The notes beneath the pieces are model-generated. The model ran no database searches. It was not told the origin of the DNA and saw nothing but the letters and a program-made list of their open reading frames with translations. Of a stretch of 64,000 nt of DNA, positions 24,765 to 33,263 are shown piece by piece. Where the stretch lies: positions 1-64,000 of the forward strand of contig JAOUIA010000010.1 of assembly GCA_029884335.1 (NCBI GenBank), in the 5' to 3' direction. Source of the stretch: Betaproteobacteria bacterium (GTDB lineage: Bacteria > Pseudomonadota > Gammaproteobacteria > Burkholderiales > Casimicrobiaceae). The position numbers and the translations under genes are program-made. Each line of letters starts with the position of its first letter. The first letter of the stretch is position 1.

Positions 24765-25838
24765 ATGCGCGCGATCCTCGACACGAAGGGCAACCCGAAG
24801 CTCGCCTGGGCGGGCCTGGCGCTCGTCGGCATCGCGCTGCTCGTCCTGCCGTTCGCGCTCGCGGCGATGGGCACGGCGTGGGTGCGCATCACGAACCTCG
24901 CGATCCTGTTCGTGTTCCTGGCGCTGGGGCTCAACATCGTCGTCGGCTTCGCCGGCCTGCTCGACCTCGGGTACATCGCGTTCTACGCGGTGGGCGCCTA
25001 CGTCTACGCGCTGCTCGCCTCGCCGCACTTCAACATTCACCTGCCGTTCTGGGTGATCCTGCCGATCGGCGCCGCGGTGGCGTGCATGTTCGGCGTGCTA
25101 CTGGGCGCGCCGACGCTCAAGCTGCGCGGCGACTACCTCGCGATCGTCACGCTGGGCTTCGGCGAGATCATCCGCATCTTCCTCAACAACCTCTCGCAGC
25201 CCGTCAACATCACCAACGGGCCGCAGGGTGTGACGCTGATCGACCCGTTCCGCATCGGCCCTTTCAGCTTCCGCGACACCGAGGCCTTCCTCGGCCTCGC
25301 ATTCAGCGGGCCGATCAAGTACTACTACTTCCTGCTCGTCGTGCTGCTGGCGATCATCGTGATCAACCTGCGGCTGCAGGACTCGCGCATCGGCCGCGCT
25401 TGGGAGGCGATCCGCGAGGACGAGGTCGCGGCGCGCGCGATGGGCATCAACACGCGCAACATGAAGCTGCTCGCGTTCGCGATGGGCGCGTCGTTCGGCG
25501 GCATCGCCGGCGGCATGTTCTCGGCCATCCAGGGCTTCATCAGCCCGGAGAGCTTCATCCTGCTCGAGTCGATCATGGTGCTCGCGATGGTCGTGCTGGG
25601 CGGCATGGGCAACGTGTGGGGCGTGATCGTCGGCGCGCTGCTGCTGTCGTTCGCCCCCGAGGTGCTGCGCTACACGGTCGAGCCGGTCCAGCAGGCGCTG
25701 TTCGGCCGCATGCTGGTCGAGCCCGAGGTGATCCGCATGCTGCTGTTCGGCTTCGCGCTGGTGCTGATGATGCTGTTCCGGCCCGCGGGCCTCCTGCCGT
25801 CGGCCACGCGCAAGCGCGAGCTCGAGGTGCGACGGTGA
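24765..25838 (+). CDS. livM: Branched-chain amino acid ABC permease LivM
   Basis: 357 residues, 6 bp after livH. Motifs typical of LivM: LNIVVGFAGLLDLGYIAFYAVGAY, LRGDYLAIVTLGFGEIIRIFLNN, GRAWEAIREDEVAARAMGI and MVVLGGMGNVWG. Forms the heterodimeric channel with LivH. A GGCCCC-type repeat starts 4 bases after the stop and separates it from livG by 136 bp, an unusually wide gap for this operon. Confidence 0.94.
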   Translation: MRAILDTKGNPKLAWAGLALVGIALLVLPFALAAMGTAWVRITNLAILFVFLALGLNIVVGFAGLLDLGYIAFYAVGAYVYALLASPHFNIHLPFWVILPIGAAVACMFGVLLGAPTLKLRGDYLAIVTLGFGEIIRIFLNNLSQPVNITNGPQGVTLIDPFRIGPFSFRDTEAFLGLAFSGPIKYYYFLLVVLLAIIVINLRLQDSRIGRAWEAIREDEVAARAMGINTRNMKLLAFAMGASFGGIAGGMFSAIQGFISPESFILLESIMVLAMVVLGGMGNVWGVIVGALLLSFAPEVLRYTVEPVQQALFGRMLVEPEVIRMLLFGFALVLMMLFRPAGLLPSATRKRELEVRR

Positions 25839-25842
25839 GCTA

Positions 25843-25970
25843 CCCGGCGAGGGGCCCCGCGCAGCGGGGATCGACGGCAAGGCGAATCCGTCGCGCGGCC
25901 GACGCGCAGACCTGTCGCCGAGTCACGCGCGGTCCAACGAGGCCGCCGCCGGCCGGGGCCGGGGCGAACG
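25843..25970. repeat. CCGGCGAGGGGCCCC-type repeat between livM and livG
   Basis: CCGGCGAGGGGCCCCGCGC then AGCGGGGATCGACGGCAAG (25843-25881) is nearly identical to the copy after waaA (11133) and the one after livG (26801). The next 90 bases (GACGCGCAGACCTGTCGCC and on) resemble the tails of the other copies only loosely. Hairpin CCCCGC/GCGGGG inside. It could modulate expression within the operon through mRNA processing or stability. Confidence 0.7.
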
Positions 25971-25974
25971 GGCG

Positions 25975-26796
25975 ATGAGCGCGCCGGGCACCGCGCCGCA
26001 GGCCGACGCCGGAGTGCTGCTCGCCGGCCGCGGCATCAACAAGCGCTTCGGCGGCGTGCAGGCGCTCTCCGACGTGAGCTTCGCCATCCGGAAGGGCGAG
26101 ATCTACGGCCTGATCGGGCCCAACGGCGCCGGCAAGACGAGCCTGTTCAACGTGCTCACTGGCATCTACACGCCGGACTCGGGCAACTTCGTGTTCGACG
26201 GCGCGCCGCTCGACGGGCTCAAGCCCAACGAGGTGGCGAAGCGCGGCATCGCGCGGACGTTCCAGAACATCCGGCTGTTCGCCAACCTCTCGGCGCTCGA
26301 GAACGTGATGATCGGCCGCCACGTGCGCACGCGCGCGGGCGTGTTCGGCGCGATGCTGCGCAACCCGGCCACGCTGGACGAGGAGCGCGCCATCGAGCGC
26401 CGCGCGTTCGAGTTGCTGGAGTACGTCGGCGTGGGCCGGCGCGCGAACGACCTCGCGCGCCACCTGCCCTACGGCGACCAGCGCCGCCTCGAGATCGCGC
26501 GCGCGCTCGCCACCGACCCGAAGCTGCTCGCGCTCGACGAGCCGGCGGCGGGCATGAACGCGACCGAGACCGAATCGCTCAAGGGCCTGCTCGAGCGCAT
26601 CCGCGGCGACGGCACGACGATCCTGCTGATCGAGCACGACATGAAGCTCGTGATGAGCGTGTGCGATCGCGTGCTGGTGCTCGACTACGGCAAGAAGATC
26701 GCCGAGGGGACCGCCGGGGCGGTGCAGGAGGACCCGGCGGTCATCTCCGCCTACCTCGGCGGCGACGTCGCGCTGAACCTGAAGGGGGCCGCGTGA
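25975..26796 (+). CDS. livG: Branched-chain amino acid ABC ATPase LivG
   Basis: 273 residues. Walker A GPNGAGKTSLFNVLTG, LivG-specific segment GIARTFQNIRLFANLSALENVMIG, modified signature LPYGDQRRLEIARAL, Walker B LLALDEPAAGMN, and the C-terminal EGTAGAVQEDPAVISAYLGG. ATP hydrolysis by the LivG/LivF pair drives uptake through LivHM. The N-terminal 10 residues (SAPGTAPQAD) are longer than usual and follow the repeat. Confidence 0.94.
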   Translation: MSAPGTAPQADAGVLLAGRGINKRFGGVQALSDVSFAIRKGEIYGLIGPNGAGKTSLFNVLTGIYTPDSGNFVFDGAPLDGLKPNEVAKRGIARTFQNIRLFANLSALENVMIGRHVRTRAGVFGAMLRNPATLDEERAIERRAFELLEYVGVGRRANDLARHLPYGDQRRLEIARALATDPKLLALDEPAAGMNATETESLKGLLERIRGDGTTILLIEHDMKLVMSVCDRVLVLDYGKKIAEGTAGAVQEDPAVISAYLGGDVALNLKGAA

Positions 26797-26800
26797 GTCA

Positions 26801-26950
26801 CCCGGCGAGGGGCCCCGGGCGAAGCACGGGGATCGACGGCAAGACGCCGACGCGCGAGTGCTACGCACTGCGCCGCGCGTCCAAGGAGGCGTCCGCGTGA
26901 GCGCCTCCCTCACCCCCGGCCCCTCTCCCGCGATGCGGGAGAGGGGAGAT
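26801..26950. repeat. Composite repeats between livG and livF, entering livF
   Basis: 26801-26843 is the third copy of the CCGGCGAGGGGCCCC...GGGGATCGACGGCAAG repeat. 26920-26946 is a perfect palindrome, CCCCTCTCCCGC-GAT-GCGGGAGAGGGG, preceded by CCTCACCCCCGG. The palindrome is inside the livF reading frame. The same C-rich palindrome is seen in aceF and at the end of waaA. Confidence 0.75.
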
Positions 26951-27670
26951 GTCACGCCGTTGCTCGCGCTGGAGAAGCTCTGCGTGGCCTACGGCGGCAT
27001 CCAGGCGGTCAAGGGCATCGACCTCACCGTCGGCCGCGGCGAGCTCGTGTGCCTCATCGGCGCGAACGGCGCCGGCAAGACGACCACGCTGAAGGGCATC
27101 ACGGGCCTGCAGCCAGTGCGCTCGGGCCGCGTCGTCTACGACGGCGAGGACATCACCGGCCAGCCGTCGTTCCGGCTGGTGCAGCGCGGGCTCGCGATGG
27201 TGCCCGAGGGCCGCGGCGTCTTCGGCGGCCTCACCATCGAGGAGAACCTGGCGATGGGCGCGTACACGCGCCGCGACCGGCAGGGCGTGGCCGCGGACGT
27301 CGAGCGCGTGTTCGAGCTGTTCCCGCGCCTCAAGGAGCGGCGCCGGCAGACCGCCGGCACGCTGTCCGGCGGCGAGCAGCAGATGCTGGCGATGGGCCGC
27401 TCGCTGATGTCGAAGCCGCGGCTGCTGCTGCTCGACGAGCCCTCGATGGGGCTGGCCCCGCTGATGGTGCAGAAGGTCTTCGAGACGGTCCTGCGCGTCT
27501 CCGCCGAAGGCGTCACGATCCTGCTGATCGAGCAGAACGCGAAGCTCGCCCTCGAGGTCTCGCACCGCGGCTACGTGATGGAGTCCGGCGAGATCACGCT
27601 CGCCGGCGACTCGAAGCAGCTGCTCGGCGACCCGGCGGTGCGCGCCGCCTACCTCGGCGCGTCCGCGTGA
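26897..27670 (+). CDS. livF: Branched-chain amino acid ABC ATPase LivF with repeat-encoded N-terminus
   Basis: 257 residues from GTG 26897, which has AAGGAGG 8 bases upstream. The first 20 or so residues (SASLTPGPSPAMRERGD) are the translation of a C-rich palindromic repeat; the ABC domain proper begins at LLALEKLCVAYGGIQAV. LivF proteins usually have about 233-240 residues, so the extension accounts for the excess. Walker A GANGAGKTTTLKGITG, signature LSGGEQQMLAMGRSL, Walker B LLLLDEPSMGLAP are intact. The GTG of the next gene overlaps its stop. Confidence 0.92.
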   Translation: MSASLTPGPSPAMRERGDVTPLLALEKLCVAYGGIQAVKGIDLTVGRGELVCLIGANGAGKTTTLKGITGLQPVRSGRVVYDGEDITGQPSFRLVQRGLAMVPEGRGVFGGLTIEENLAMGAYTRRDRQGVAADVERVFELFPRLKERRRQTAGTLSGGEQQMLAMGRSLMSKPRLLLLDEPSMGLAPLMVQKVFETVLRVSAEGVTILLIEQNAKLALEVSHRGYVMESGEITLAGDSKQLLGDPAVRAAYLGASA

Positions 27671-28386
27671 CGCCGCCGACCGGGGACCCGCCCCCGGCGC
27701 TTCCGGGCGAGCGCGCGATCCGCGCCGTCCCGCCCGGCCGCGCGATCGAGTGGTACGGCGAGGCGCTGCGCCTGTTCAAGCGCGCGCCGGTGGGCTTCGG
27801 GCTGCTCGCAGTCGCGGTCGCGGTGCTGCAGATCCTGCTGTCGCTGATCCCGCTCGCCGGGCCGCCGGCCGCCAACGTGATCGTGCCGATCGTCGCCGGC
27901 TCCCTGCTGTTCGCCTCGCTCGCAGTCGATCGCGGCGAGCGGCCGCGCGCAGTGCACCTCCTCGCCCCGTTCGCTGCACCCGCGCAGGCGATCGCCGCGG
28001 TCATCGCCGGCGCCTTGTGCGTCTCGGGCGCGGAGTGGCTCGCGGGCTGGCATCTCGCGGGCGTGAACACCCTCTCCATCGAGGGCCTCTCCGAGCTGTC
28101 GGCGCAGGACATCGTGCTGGTGTACGTGGTGGGCGTGGCCGTCTCGCTGCCGCTCACGCTGGTGCCGCTGCTCGCGTTCCTCGAAGGCGCGGGCGTGCGC
28201 GACGCGTTCGGCTCGAGCGCGCGCGCGTTCGCGCGCAACGTCGGCGCGTTCGCCGTCTACGGCGCGCTGTCGCTCGTGCTGCTCGCCCTCGTGATGGTCA
28301 CGCAGGGCATCGCCATGCCGATCGTGCTGCCGCTGTGGGCGGCTTCCTCGTACGCGGCGTGGAAGGACCTGTTCGGCGTCGCGTAG
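27667..28386 (+). CDS. BPSS1780-like multi-pass membrane protein
   Basis: 239 residues from a GTG overlapping the livF stop (GTGA). After a proline-rich N-terminus (PPTGDPPPALPGERAIRAVPPGRAIEWYGEALRLFKRAP) it has about five to six membrane helices. The pattern of a short cytoplasmic segment with W-x-x-A-x-x-L-F followed by helices fits the BPSS1780 family of unknown function found in Burkholderiales. Coupled to the liv operon by overlap, but no transport role is shown. Confidence 0.65.
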   Translation: MTPPTGDPPPALPGERAIRAVPPGRAIEWYGEALRLFKRAPVGFGLLAVAVAVLQILLSLIPLAGPPAANVIVPIVAGSLLFASLAVDRGERPRAVHLLAPFAAPAQAIAAVIAGALCVSGAEWLAGWHLAGVNTLSIEGLSELSAQDIVLVYVVGVAVSLPLTLVPLLAFLEGAGVRDAFGSSARAFARNVGAFAVYGALSLVLLALVMVTQGIAMPIVLPLWAASSYAAWKDLFGVA

Positions 28387-28479
28387 CGCCTCGATCGTGA
28401 GCCGCGGGCGGCGCGCGGGCTGCCTCGGCAGCGGTTCGGATGAGACGCTACGTGTCGCTCGCCGCGCGGGGCCCCTGCC

Positions 28480-28917
28480 TCAACCCCCTGCCTCCGGCAC
28501 CCGCACGTACTCCAGCACGACCGACTCCCGCCACGGCCCGGAGCGCTCGGAGGCTTCCTCGCGGAAGCGAAATCCCTGCGCCGTGGGCGTGATGGTCACC
28601 TGCCACCGGCGCCGTCCGGGGCCGCGCGCCAGCTCGCCGCGGAAGCGCCACACACCGTCCTCGATGCTGCCCTGAAGACTGCGCTGCGCGCCGGAACCGG
28701 CGAAACCGCTGTAGGTGTACTGCGCGTCCGCTTCGGAGTAGCCGAAGACGCTCAGCGAGAACGCGGGCGGGGATTCGGACCGGTCTTGGGCGTTGCACGC
28801 GAGGAAGCCGTTGCCCGGCAGCCACTCACAGACTTCGCTGTACGTCGCTTCCTGGCCCTTGATCGTCCAGGCGCCGCGAAAGAAGTCGAGTCGGGAACGC
28901 GGGTGGCGGTCTGACAT
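28480..28917 (-). CDS. DUF1579-like small beta-barrel protein, function unknown
   Basis: 145 residues without signal peptide or membrane helices. The beginning LDFFRGAWTIKGQEATYSE and later SVFGYSEADAQYTYSGF and WRFRGELARGPGRRRWQVTIT resemble the DUF1579/lipocalin-like group, whose members are predicted beta barrels with unknown ligands. It is oriented with the GFA-domain gene 72 bp upstream, so they may share a transcript. Confidence 0.6.
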   Translation of the reverse strand: MSDRHPRSRLDFFRGAWTIKGQEATYSEVCEWLPGNGFLACNAQDRSESPPAFSLSVFGYSEADAQYTYSGFAGSGAQRSLQGSIEDGVWRFRGELARGPGRRRWQVTITPTAQGFRFREEASERSGPWRESVVLEYVRVPEAGG

Positions 28918-28989
28918 GAGGGCGGAGCATACCGCCGCGCCCCCGCCGACTCCAACGCGGGCCGAAGCGCGGCCTCGTCGGCGCCCCGG

Positions 28990-29379
28990 TCAGAACCACA
29001 TATCTTTGACGCACCTGCCGTCCTTCGGAAGGTGCTCCCACTTGCCCAGGCCGTCGAAGTGATCGACCGGGAGGTCGGCAACGAGACCGGGCTCCGTCAT
29101 GCGCAGGTTGACCGCGATTCTCCTGCGGCCCTCCTTGTCCGGTTGCAGCGCGCGCCAGTGCGTGACGCAGCCGCACTTTGGACAGAAGTTGAAGCTCAGC
29201 GAGTCGCCGCGGACGTAGGGGACGGTCTCTCCGGAGACGGTGATGTTCTCGCCTTGCCAGCCGTAGGCCCACAGCACGCCGTATCTCCGGCAAGCGGTGC
29301 AGTTGCAGGCGTTCACCGACGCGGGCAATTCGGCCAGCGTCCAGCGGGCCGATCCGCAGTGGCAGGAGCCCTCGATCAT
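28990..29379 (-). CDS. GFA/CENP-V domain protein (zinc-binding)
   Basis: 129 residues from the ATG of MIEGSCHCGSARW; the ORF-track start adds 42 residues and is rejected. The zinc-binding cysteines of the glutathione-dependent formaldehyde-activating fold are all visible: SCHCGSARW, NACNCTACRRYG and NFCPKCGCVTHW. Most members are not real formaldehyde-activating enzymes and have no assigned activity. It stands alone. Confidence 0.85.
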   Translation of the reverse strand: MIEGSCHCGSARWTLAELPASVNACNCTACRRYGVLWAYGWQGENITVSGETVPYVRGDSLSFNFCPKCGCVTHWRALQPDKEGRRRIAVNLRMTEPGLVADLPVDHFDGLGKWEHLPKDGRCVKDMWF

Positions 29380-29428
29380 GCGCCACCCTCGTTGTGTCGG
29401 ATCATGTCGATCGTGGCTTGCCGTCACC

Positions 29429-30295
29429 CTACCGCGTCGCCCAGCGCGCGAACCCCTCGAGCTTCGCGTCGAGCGCGACGTCGTGCACCTCGACGCCGTC
29501 GACACGCGCCGCCGGCGGCCCGCGCCGCGCCCAGGCGATCACGCGCCCGACCGCCGCGGGCTCGCCTTGCACGAACGCCTCGACCGTGTCGTCGATCCGG
29601 TTGCGCACCCAGCCGACGGCGCCCGCCTCGCGGGCGCGCATGATCAGCGCGTCGCGGAAGCCCACGCCCTGCACGCGGCCGCGGATGCGCAGCAGCCGCG
29701 CGCACGGCGCCTGCGCGGCGCGCCGGCGCTCGAGGTAGTAGAGCGCGGCGACGGTCTTGACGTCGGTGATCTCGCCGCGGTCGGCCATCGCGAGCATCTC
29801 GTCGTGCGCAAGCGCGACGATGTCGAGGAACTCGCCGTCGTCGAGCTTCGCGCCCACGTGCGTGAGGCCCTCGGCGAGCCACAGGTCGATCGCCTCCGTC
29901 GAGTAGGAAACGACCGTGTGCACCTCGCCGAGCCGCGTCCACGCTGCCGCCTCGTAGCCGGCCTCCTCGCGCAGCTCGCGCTTCGCGGTGACGAGCGCGC
30001 TCTCCCCGGGATCGAGCTTGCCTGCCGGGAACTCCACGAAGACGCGGTTGTTCGGGTAGCGGAACTGCCGCTCGACGACGAGCCGGCCGTCGTCGAGCAC
30101 CGGCACGACCAGCACAGCCCCGGGGTGCACGACGTACTCGCGCGTCGCGGAGTTGCCGTCGGGAAGGCGAACCCGGTCGCGGCGGACGTCGAGCAGCTTG
30201 CCGCGGAACACCTGCTCGCCGTCGATGCGCTCCTCGGCGAGGTGCGCGTCGCGCGCGTCGAGGACGCGTGGCGGACGGGGGTCGTCAGCCGCCAT
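29429..30295 (-). CDS. Nudix hydrolase (ADP-ribose pyrophosphatase-like) fused to acylphosphatase
   Basis: 288 residues with two domains. Residues about 1-190 are a NudF-type Nudix domain; the Nudix box reads [24 protein letters not shown], matching GX5EX7REUXEEXGU, and [13 protein letters not shown] precedes it. Residues about 198-288 are a complete acylphosphatase: [16 protein letters not shown] contains the phosphate-binding loop and catalytic Arg, and [17 protein letters not shown] contains the catalytic Asn. NudF cleaves ADP-ribose and similar dinucleotides; acylphosphatase cleaves carboxyl-phosphate bonds. Both domains look active. The ATG overlaps the hemF end by 11 bp. Confidence 0.88.
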   Translation of the reverse strand: MAADDPRPPRVLDARDAHLAEERIDGEQVFRGKLLDVRRDRVRLPDGNSATREYVVHPGAVLVVPVLDDGRLVVERQFRYPNNRVFVEFPAGKLDPGESALVTAKRELREEAGYEAAAWTRLGEVHTVVSYSTEAIDLWLAEGLTHVGAKLDDGEFLDIVALAHDEMLAMADRGEITDVKTVAALYYLERRRAAQAPCARLLRIRGRVQGVGFRDALIMRAREAGAVGWVRNRIDDTVEAFVQGEPAAVGRVIAWARRGPPAARVDGVEVHDVALDAKLEGFARWATR

Positions 30296-31190
30296 CGGCC
30301 CAGTTGCGCGGCACGAGGAACTCGCGGTAGAGCCGCTCCTCGGGCGAATCCGCCTCCGGCTTCCAGTCGTAGCGCCACTTCACCAGCGGCGGCATCGACA
30401 TCAGGATCGCCTCGGTGCGCCCGTTGCTCTGCAGGCCGAACAGCGTGCCCCGGTCCCAGACCAGGTTGAACTCGACGTAGCGGCCGCGGCGGTAGCACTG
30501 GAAGTCGCGCTCGCGCTCGCCGTAGGGCGTGTCCTTGCGCCGCTCGACGATCGGCCGGTAGGCGTCGACGAAGCGCTCGCCGACCGAGCGCGTGAGCGCG
30601 AAGCAGCGCTCGAAGCCGCCCTCGGAGAGGTCGTCGAAGAAGATGCCGCCCACGCCGCGCTGCTCGCGGCGGTGCTTCAGGTAGAAGTACTCGTCGCACC
30701 AGCGCTTGTACTTCGGATGAAGGTCGTCGCCGAAGGGGGCGAGCGCGTCGCGGCAGGCGCGGTGGAAGTGCACCGCGTCCTCCTCGAAGCCGTAGTACGG
30801 CGTGAGGTCCATGCCGCCGCCGAACCACCACACCGGCTGCGCGCCGGCCTTGCGCGCGGCGAACATGCGCACGTTGAGGTGCACCGTCGGAACGTGGGGA
30901 TTGCGCGGATGGACCACCAGCGACACGCCCATCGCCTCCCACGCGCGTCCCGACAGCTCCGGCCGCGACGCGGTCGCCGAGGGCGGCAGCCGCTCGCCGC
31001 GCACGTCGCTGAATCCCACGCCGGCGCGCTCGAACACGTTGCCGTCCTCGAGCATGCACGACACGCCGCCGCCGCCCTCGGGCCGCTTCCACTCGTCGCG
31101 GCGGAACGGCGCGCCGTCGAGCGCGGCGAGCGCTGCGACGATCGAGTCCTGCAGGGAGCCGAACCAGCGGCGGGGGACGTCGAGATCCAT
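30285..31190 (-). CDS. hemF: Oxygen-dependent coproporphyrinogen III oxidase
   Basis: 301 residues. Catalyses the oxygen-dependent double decarboxylation to protoporphyrinogen IX in haem synthesis. Signature blocks: [89 protein letters not shown] and [28 protein letters not shown]. It is followed by the Nudix-acylphosphatase fusion and preceded at 84 bp by purD. In many betaproteobacteria nadD is the next gene; here nadD is 26 kb away. Confidence 0.96.
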   Translation of the reverse strand: MDLDVPRRWFGSLQDSIVAALAALDGAPFRRDEWKRPEGGGGVSCMLEDGNVFERAGVGFSDVRGERLPPSATASRPELSGRAWEAMGVSLVVHPRNPHVPTVHLNVRMFAARKAGAQPVWWFGGGMDLTPYYGFEEDAVHFHRACRDALAPFGDDLHPKYKRWCDEYFYLKHRREQRGVGGIFFDDLSEGGFERCFALTRSVGERFVDAYRPIVERRKDTPYGERERDFQCYRRGRYVEFNLVWDRGTLFGLQSNGRTEAILMSMPPLVKWRYDWKPEADSPEERLYREFLVPRNWADGG

Positions 31191-31274
31191 GCGAGTGGGC
31201 GCGGGAGACGGGACCGGCGCGGGCGCGCCGGCGGGGACGCCATGGTACCGCAGCGGGCGGGACGTTCCGTGCCG

Positions 31275-32558
31275 CTAGCGGCGGCCGATCGCGCGAAAGC
31301 CGATGTCCGTGCGGAACTGCATGCCGTCGAAGCGCAGGTCCGCGATCGCGGCGTAGGCGGCCTTCTGCGCCATGCGCACCGAGTCGCCGAGCGCGGTCAC
31401 GCACATCACGCGGCCGCCGCTCGTCACGACCTTGTCGCCTTCGAGCGCAGTCCCGGCGTGGAAGACGACGACGTCGGGGTGCCGTGCCGGCGTAACCGCG
31501 TCGAGCCCTGCGATCGCGTCGCCCTTGCGCGGCGTCTCGGGGTAGCCGGCCGCCGCGAGCACCACGCCGAGCGCCGCGCGGCGATCCCACTGCGCCTCGG
31601 CGCGGTCGAGCGTGCCGCCCACCGCGTGCTGCAGCAGCTCGACGAAGTCGCTCGCGAGCCGCGCCATGATCGGCTGCGTCTCGGGGTCGCCGAGGCGGCA
31701 GTTGAACTCCAGCACCTTCGGGTTGCCGGCGGCGTCGATCATCACGCCGGCGTACAGGAAGCCGGTGTAGCGGATGCCGTCGGCAGCCATGCCGCTCACG
31801 GTCGGCAGGATCACCTCGCGCATGAGCCTCGCGTGCATCTCGGGCGTCACGACCGGCGCGGGCGAGTACGCGCCCATGCCGCCGGTGTTGGGGCCCTGGT
31901 CGCCGTCGCGCAGGCGCTTGTGGTCCTGCGACGAGGCGAGCGGCAGCACGTTGCGGCCGTCCACCATCACGATGAAGCTCGCCTCCTCGCCGGCGAGGAA
32001 CTCCTCGACGACGACGCGAGCGCCCGCATCCCCCATCGCGTTGTCGACGAGCATCGCGTCGATCGCCGCGTGCGCCTCGGCGAGCGTGGTCGCGACCACC
32101 ACGCCCTTGCCGGCCGCCAGCCCATCCGCCTTCACGACGATCGGCGCGCCCTGCGCGTCGACGTACGCGTGCGCTTGCCTCGCGTCGGCGAACGTCGCGT
32201 AGCGCGCGGTGGGAATCCCGTGGCGCGTCATGAACGCCTTGGCGAAGTCCTTCGAGCTCTCGAGCTGCGCGGCCTCCCTCGTCGGGCCGAAGATCGCCAG
32301 CCCCGCGGCGCGGAACGCATCGACGATGCCCGCGGCGAGCGGGCCCTCCGGGCCGACCACGGTGATCGCGACGTTGCGCTCTCGCGCGAACGCGACCAGG
32401 TCGGCGATCGCTGTCAGCGGCACGTTGACCAGCGCGGGGTCGCGCGCCGTGCCCGCGTTGCCCGTCGCGACGAACACCTTCGCCACGCGCGGGCTGCGCG
32501 CGATCTTCCAGGCCAGTGCGTGCTCGCGGCCGCCGCCGCCGATCACGAGTACGTTCAT
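31275..32558 (-). CDS. purD: Phosphoribosylamine-glycine ligase
   Basis: 427 residues from MNVLVIGGGGREHALAWK; the track ORF reads upstream into pagP. ATP-grasp enzyme making glycinamide ribonucleotide, step 2 of purine synthesis. Conserved blocks: VVGPEGPLAAGIVD, ESSKDFAKAFM, VVKADGLAAGKGV, FLAGEEASFIVMVDG, DHKRLRDGDQGPNTGGMGAYSP and EFNCRLGDPETQ. It is separated from purH by pagP. Confidence 0.96.
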   Translation of the reverse strand: MNVLVIGGGGREHALAWKIARSPRVAKVFVATGNAGTARDPALVNVPLTAIADLVAFARERNVAITVVGPEGPLAAGIVDAFRAAGLAIFGPTREAAQLESSKDFAKAFMTRHGIPTARYATFADARQAHAYVDAQGAPIVVKADGLAAGKGVVVATTLAEAHAAIDAMLVDNAMGDAGARVVVEEFLAGEEASFIVMVDGRNVLPLASSQDHKRLRDGDQGPNTGGMGAYSPAPVVTPEMHARLMREVILPTVSGMAADGIRYTGFLYAGVMIDAAGNPKVLEFNCRLGDPETQPIMARLASDFVELLQHAVGGTLDRAEAQWDRRAALGVVLAAAGYPETPRKGDAIAGLDAVTPARHPDVVVFHAGTALEGDKVVTSGGRVMCVTALGDSVRMAQKAAYAAIADLRFDGMQFRTDIGFRAIGRR

Positions 32559-32578
32559 GCGTGGGGCCGCCTGCGACT

Positions 32579-33220
32579 TCAGAACTGGGAGCGGCCGAAG
32601 AAGTAGCCGACGTTGCCGTGGTTGATCCCCGCGTTCAGCTTGGGGACGAACGTGCCGAGGATCTCGGCATTCCATAGCTTGATCGAGGCGAGCGGCAGCC
32701 CCGCGGGAAAGGGGATGCCGCTGTAGATGTCGGGGCGCTGCATGATGAACACGGTGTAGCCGAGTCCCACGGCGACGTCGGACTTCTCGGGCCAATAGGT
32801 GACCGCCCCGAAGCCGATCATGTTGGTCAGGTCGCTGTTCGAGTCCTTGAAGGAAAGCACGTACCACGAGAAGTGGTCGCCTTTTTCCGGCTCGTAGAGG
32901 CCCAGGCCGAAACCGCCGCCCCAGGCCTGCGAATTGAACGAATCGAGGTTGTCCTGCTTGTAGGTGTTCGGGTCGTGCCAGGCGTATCCCGAAACCAGCA
33001 CCATCGGGCGGCGCTCGTACCACGCACTCTTGAAGCCCCGGCACTGGCGCTTCAGCCACCCCTCGTCGAGCGAGCCGCAGTCGTAGAACCACGTGCGCTC
33101 GGCCTCGGGCACCGGCTCGAAGAAGCCGCCCCCGCCCTCGGCCGCGCGGCCTGGCAACGCCGCGGCCGCGACAAGCACCGCGGCAATCCGTAACGCACGA
33201 CCAAACCATCCCGTCATCAC
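32579..33220 (-). CDS. pagP: Lipid A palmitoyltransferase, PagP-like
   Basis: 213 residues with a signal peptide (MMTGWFGRALRIAAVLVAAAALPGRA). The mature part has the PagP features: an N-terminal amphipathic region, SGYAWHDPNTYKQDN with the catalytic His, WGGGFGLGLYEPEKGDHFSWYVLSFKDSNS with the Asp-Ser pair, and PLASIKLWNAEILGTFVPKLN. PagP is an eight-stranded outer-membrane barrel that moves palmitate from phospholipids to lipid A, giving resistance to cationic peptides. The protein ends in Phe after an aromatic pattern (GYFFGRSQF), as barrels do. It sits between two purine genes, and nothing shows why. Confidence 0.87.
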   Translation of the reverse strand: MMTGWFGRALRIAAVLVAAAALPGRAAEGGGGFFEPVPEAERTWFYDCGSLDEGWLKRQCRGFKSAWYERRPMVLVSGYAWHDPNTYKQDNLDSFNSQAWGGGFGLGLYEPEKGDHFSWYVLSFKDSNSDLTNMIGFGAVTYWPEKSDVAVGLGYTVFIMQRPDIYSGIPFPAGLPLASIKLWNAEILGTFVPKLNAGINHGNVGYFFGRSQF

Positions 33221-33263
33221 CGGTGCTCTAACAGGAAACGCGGCCCCCCGGGGCCCGCCTCAG

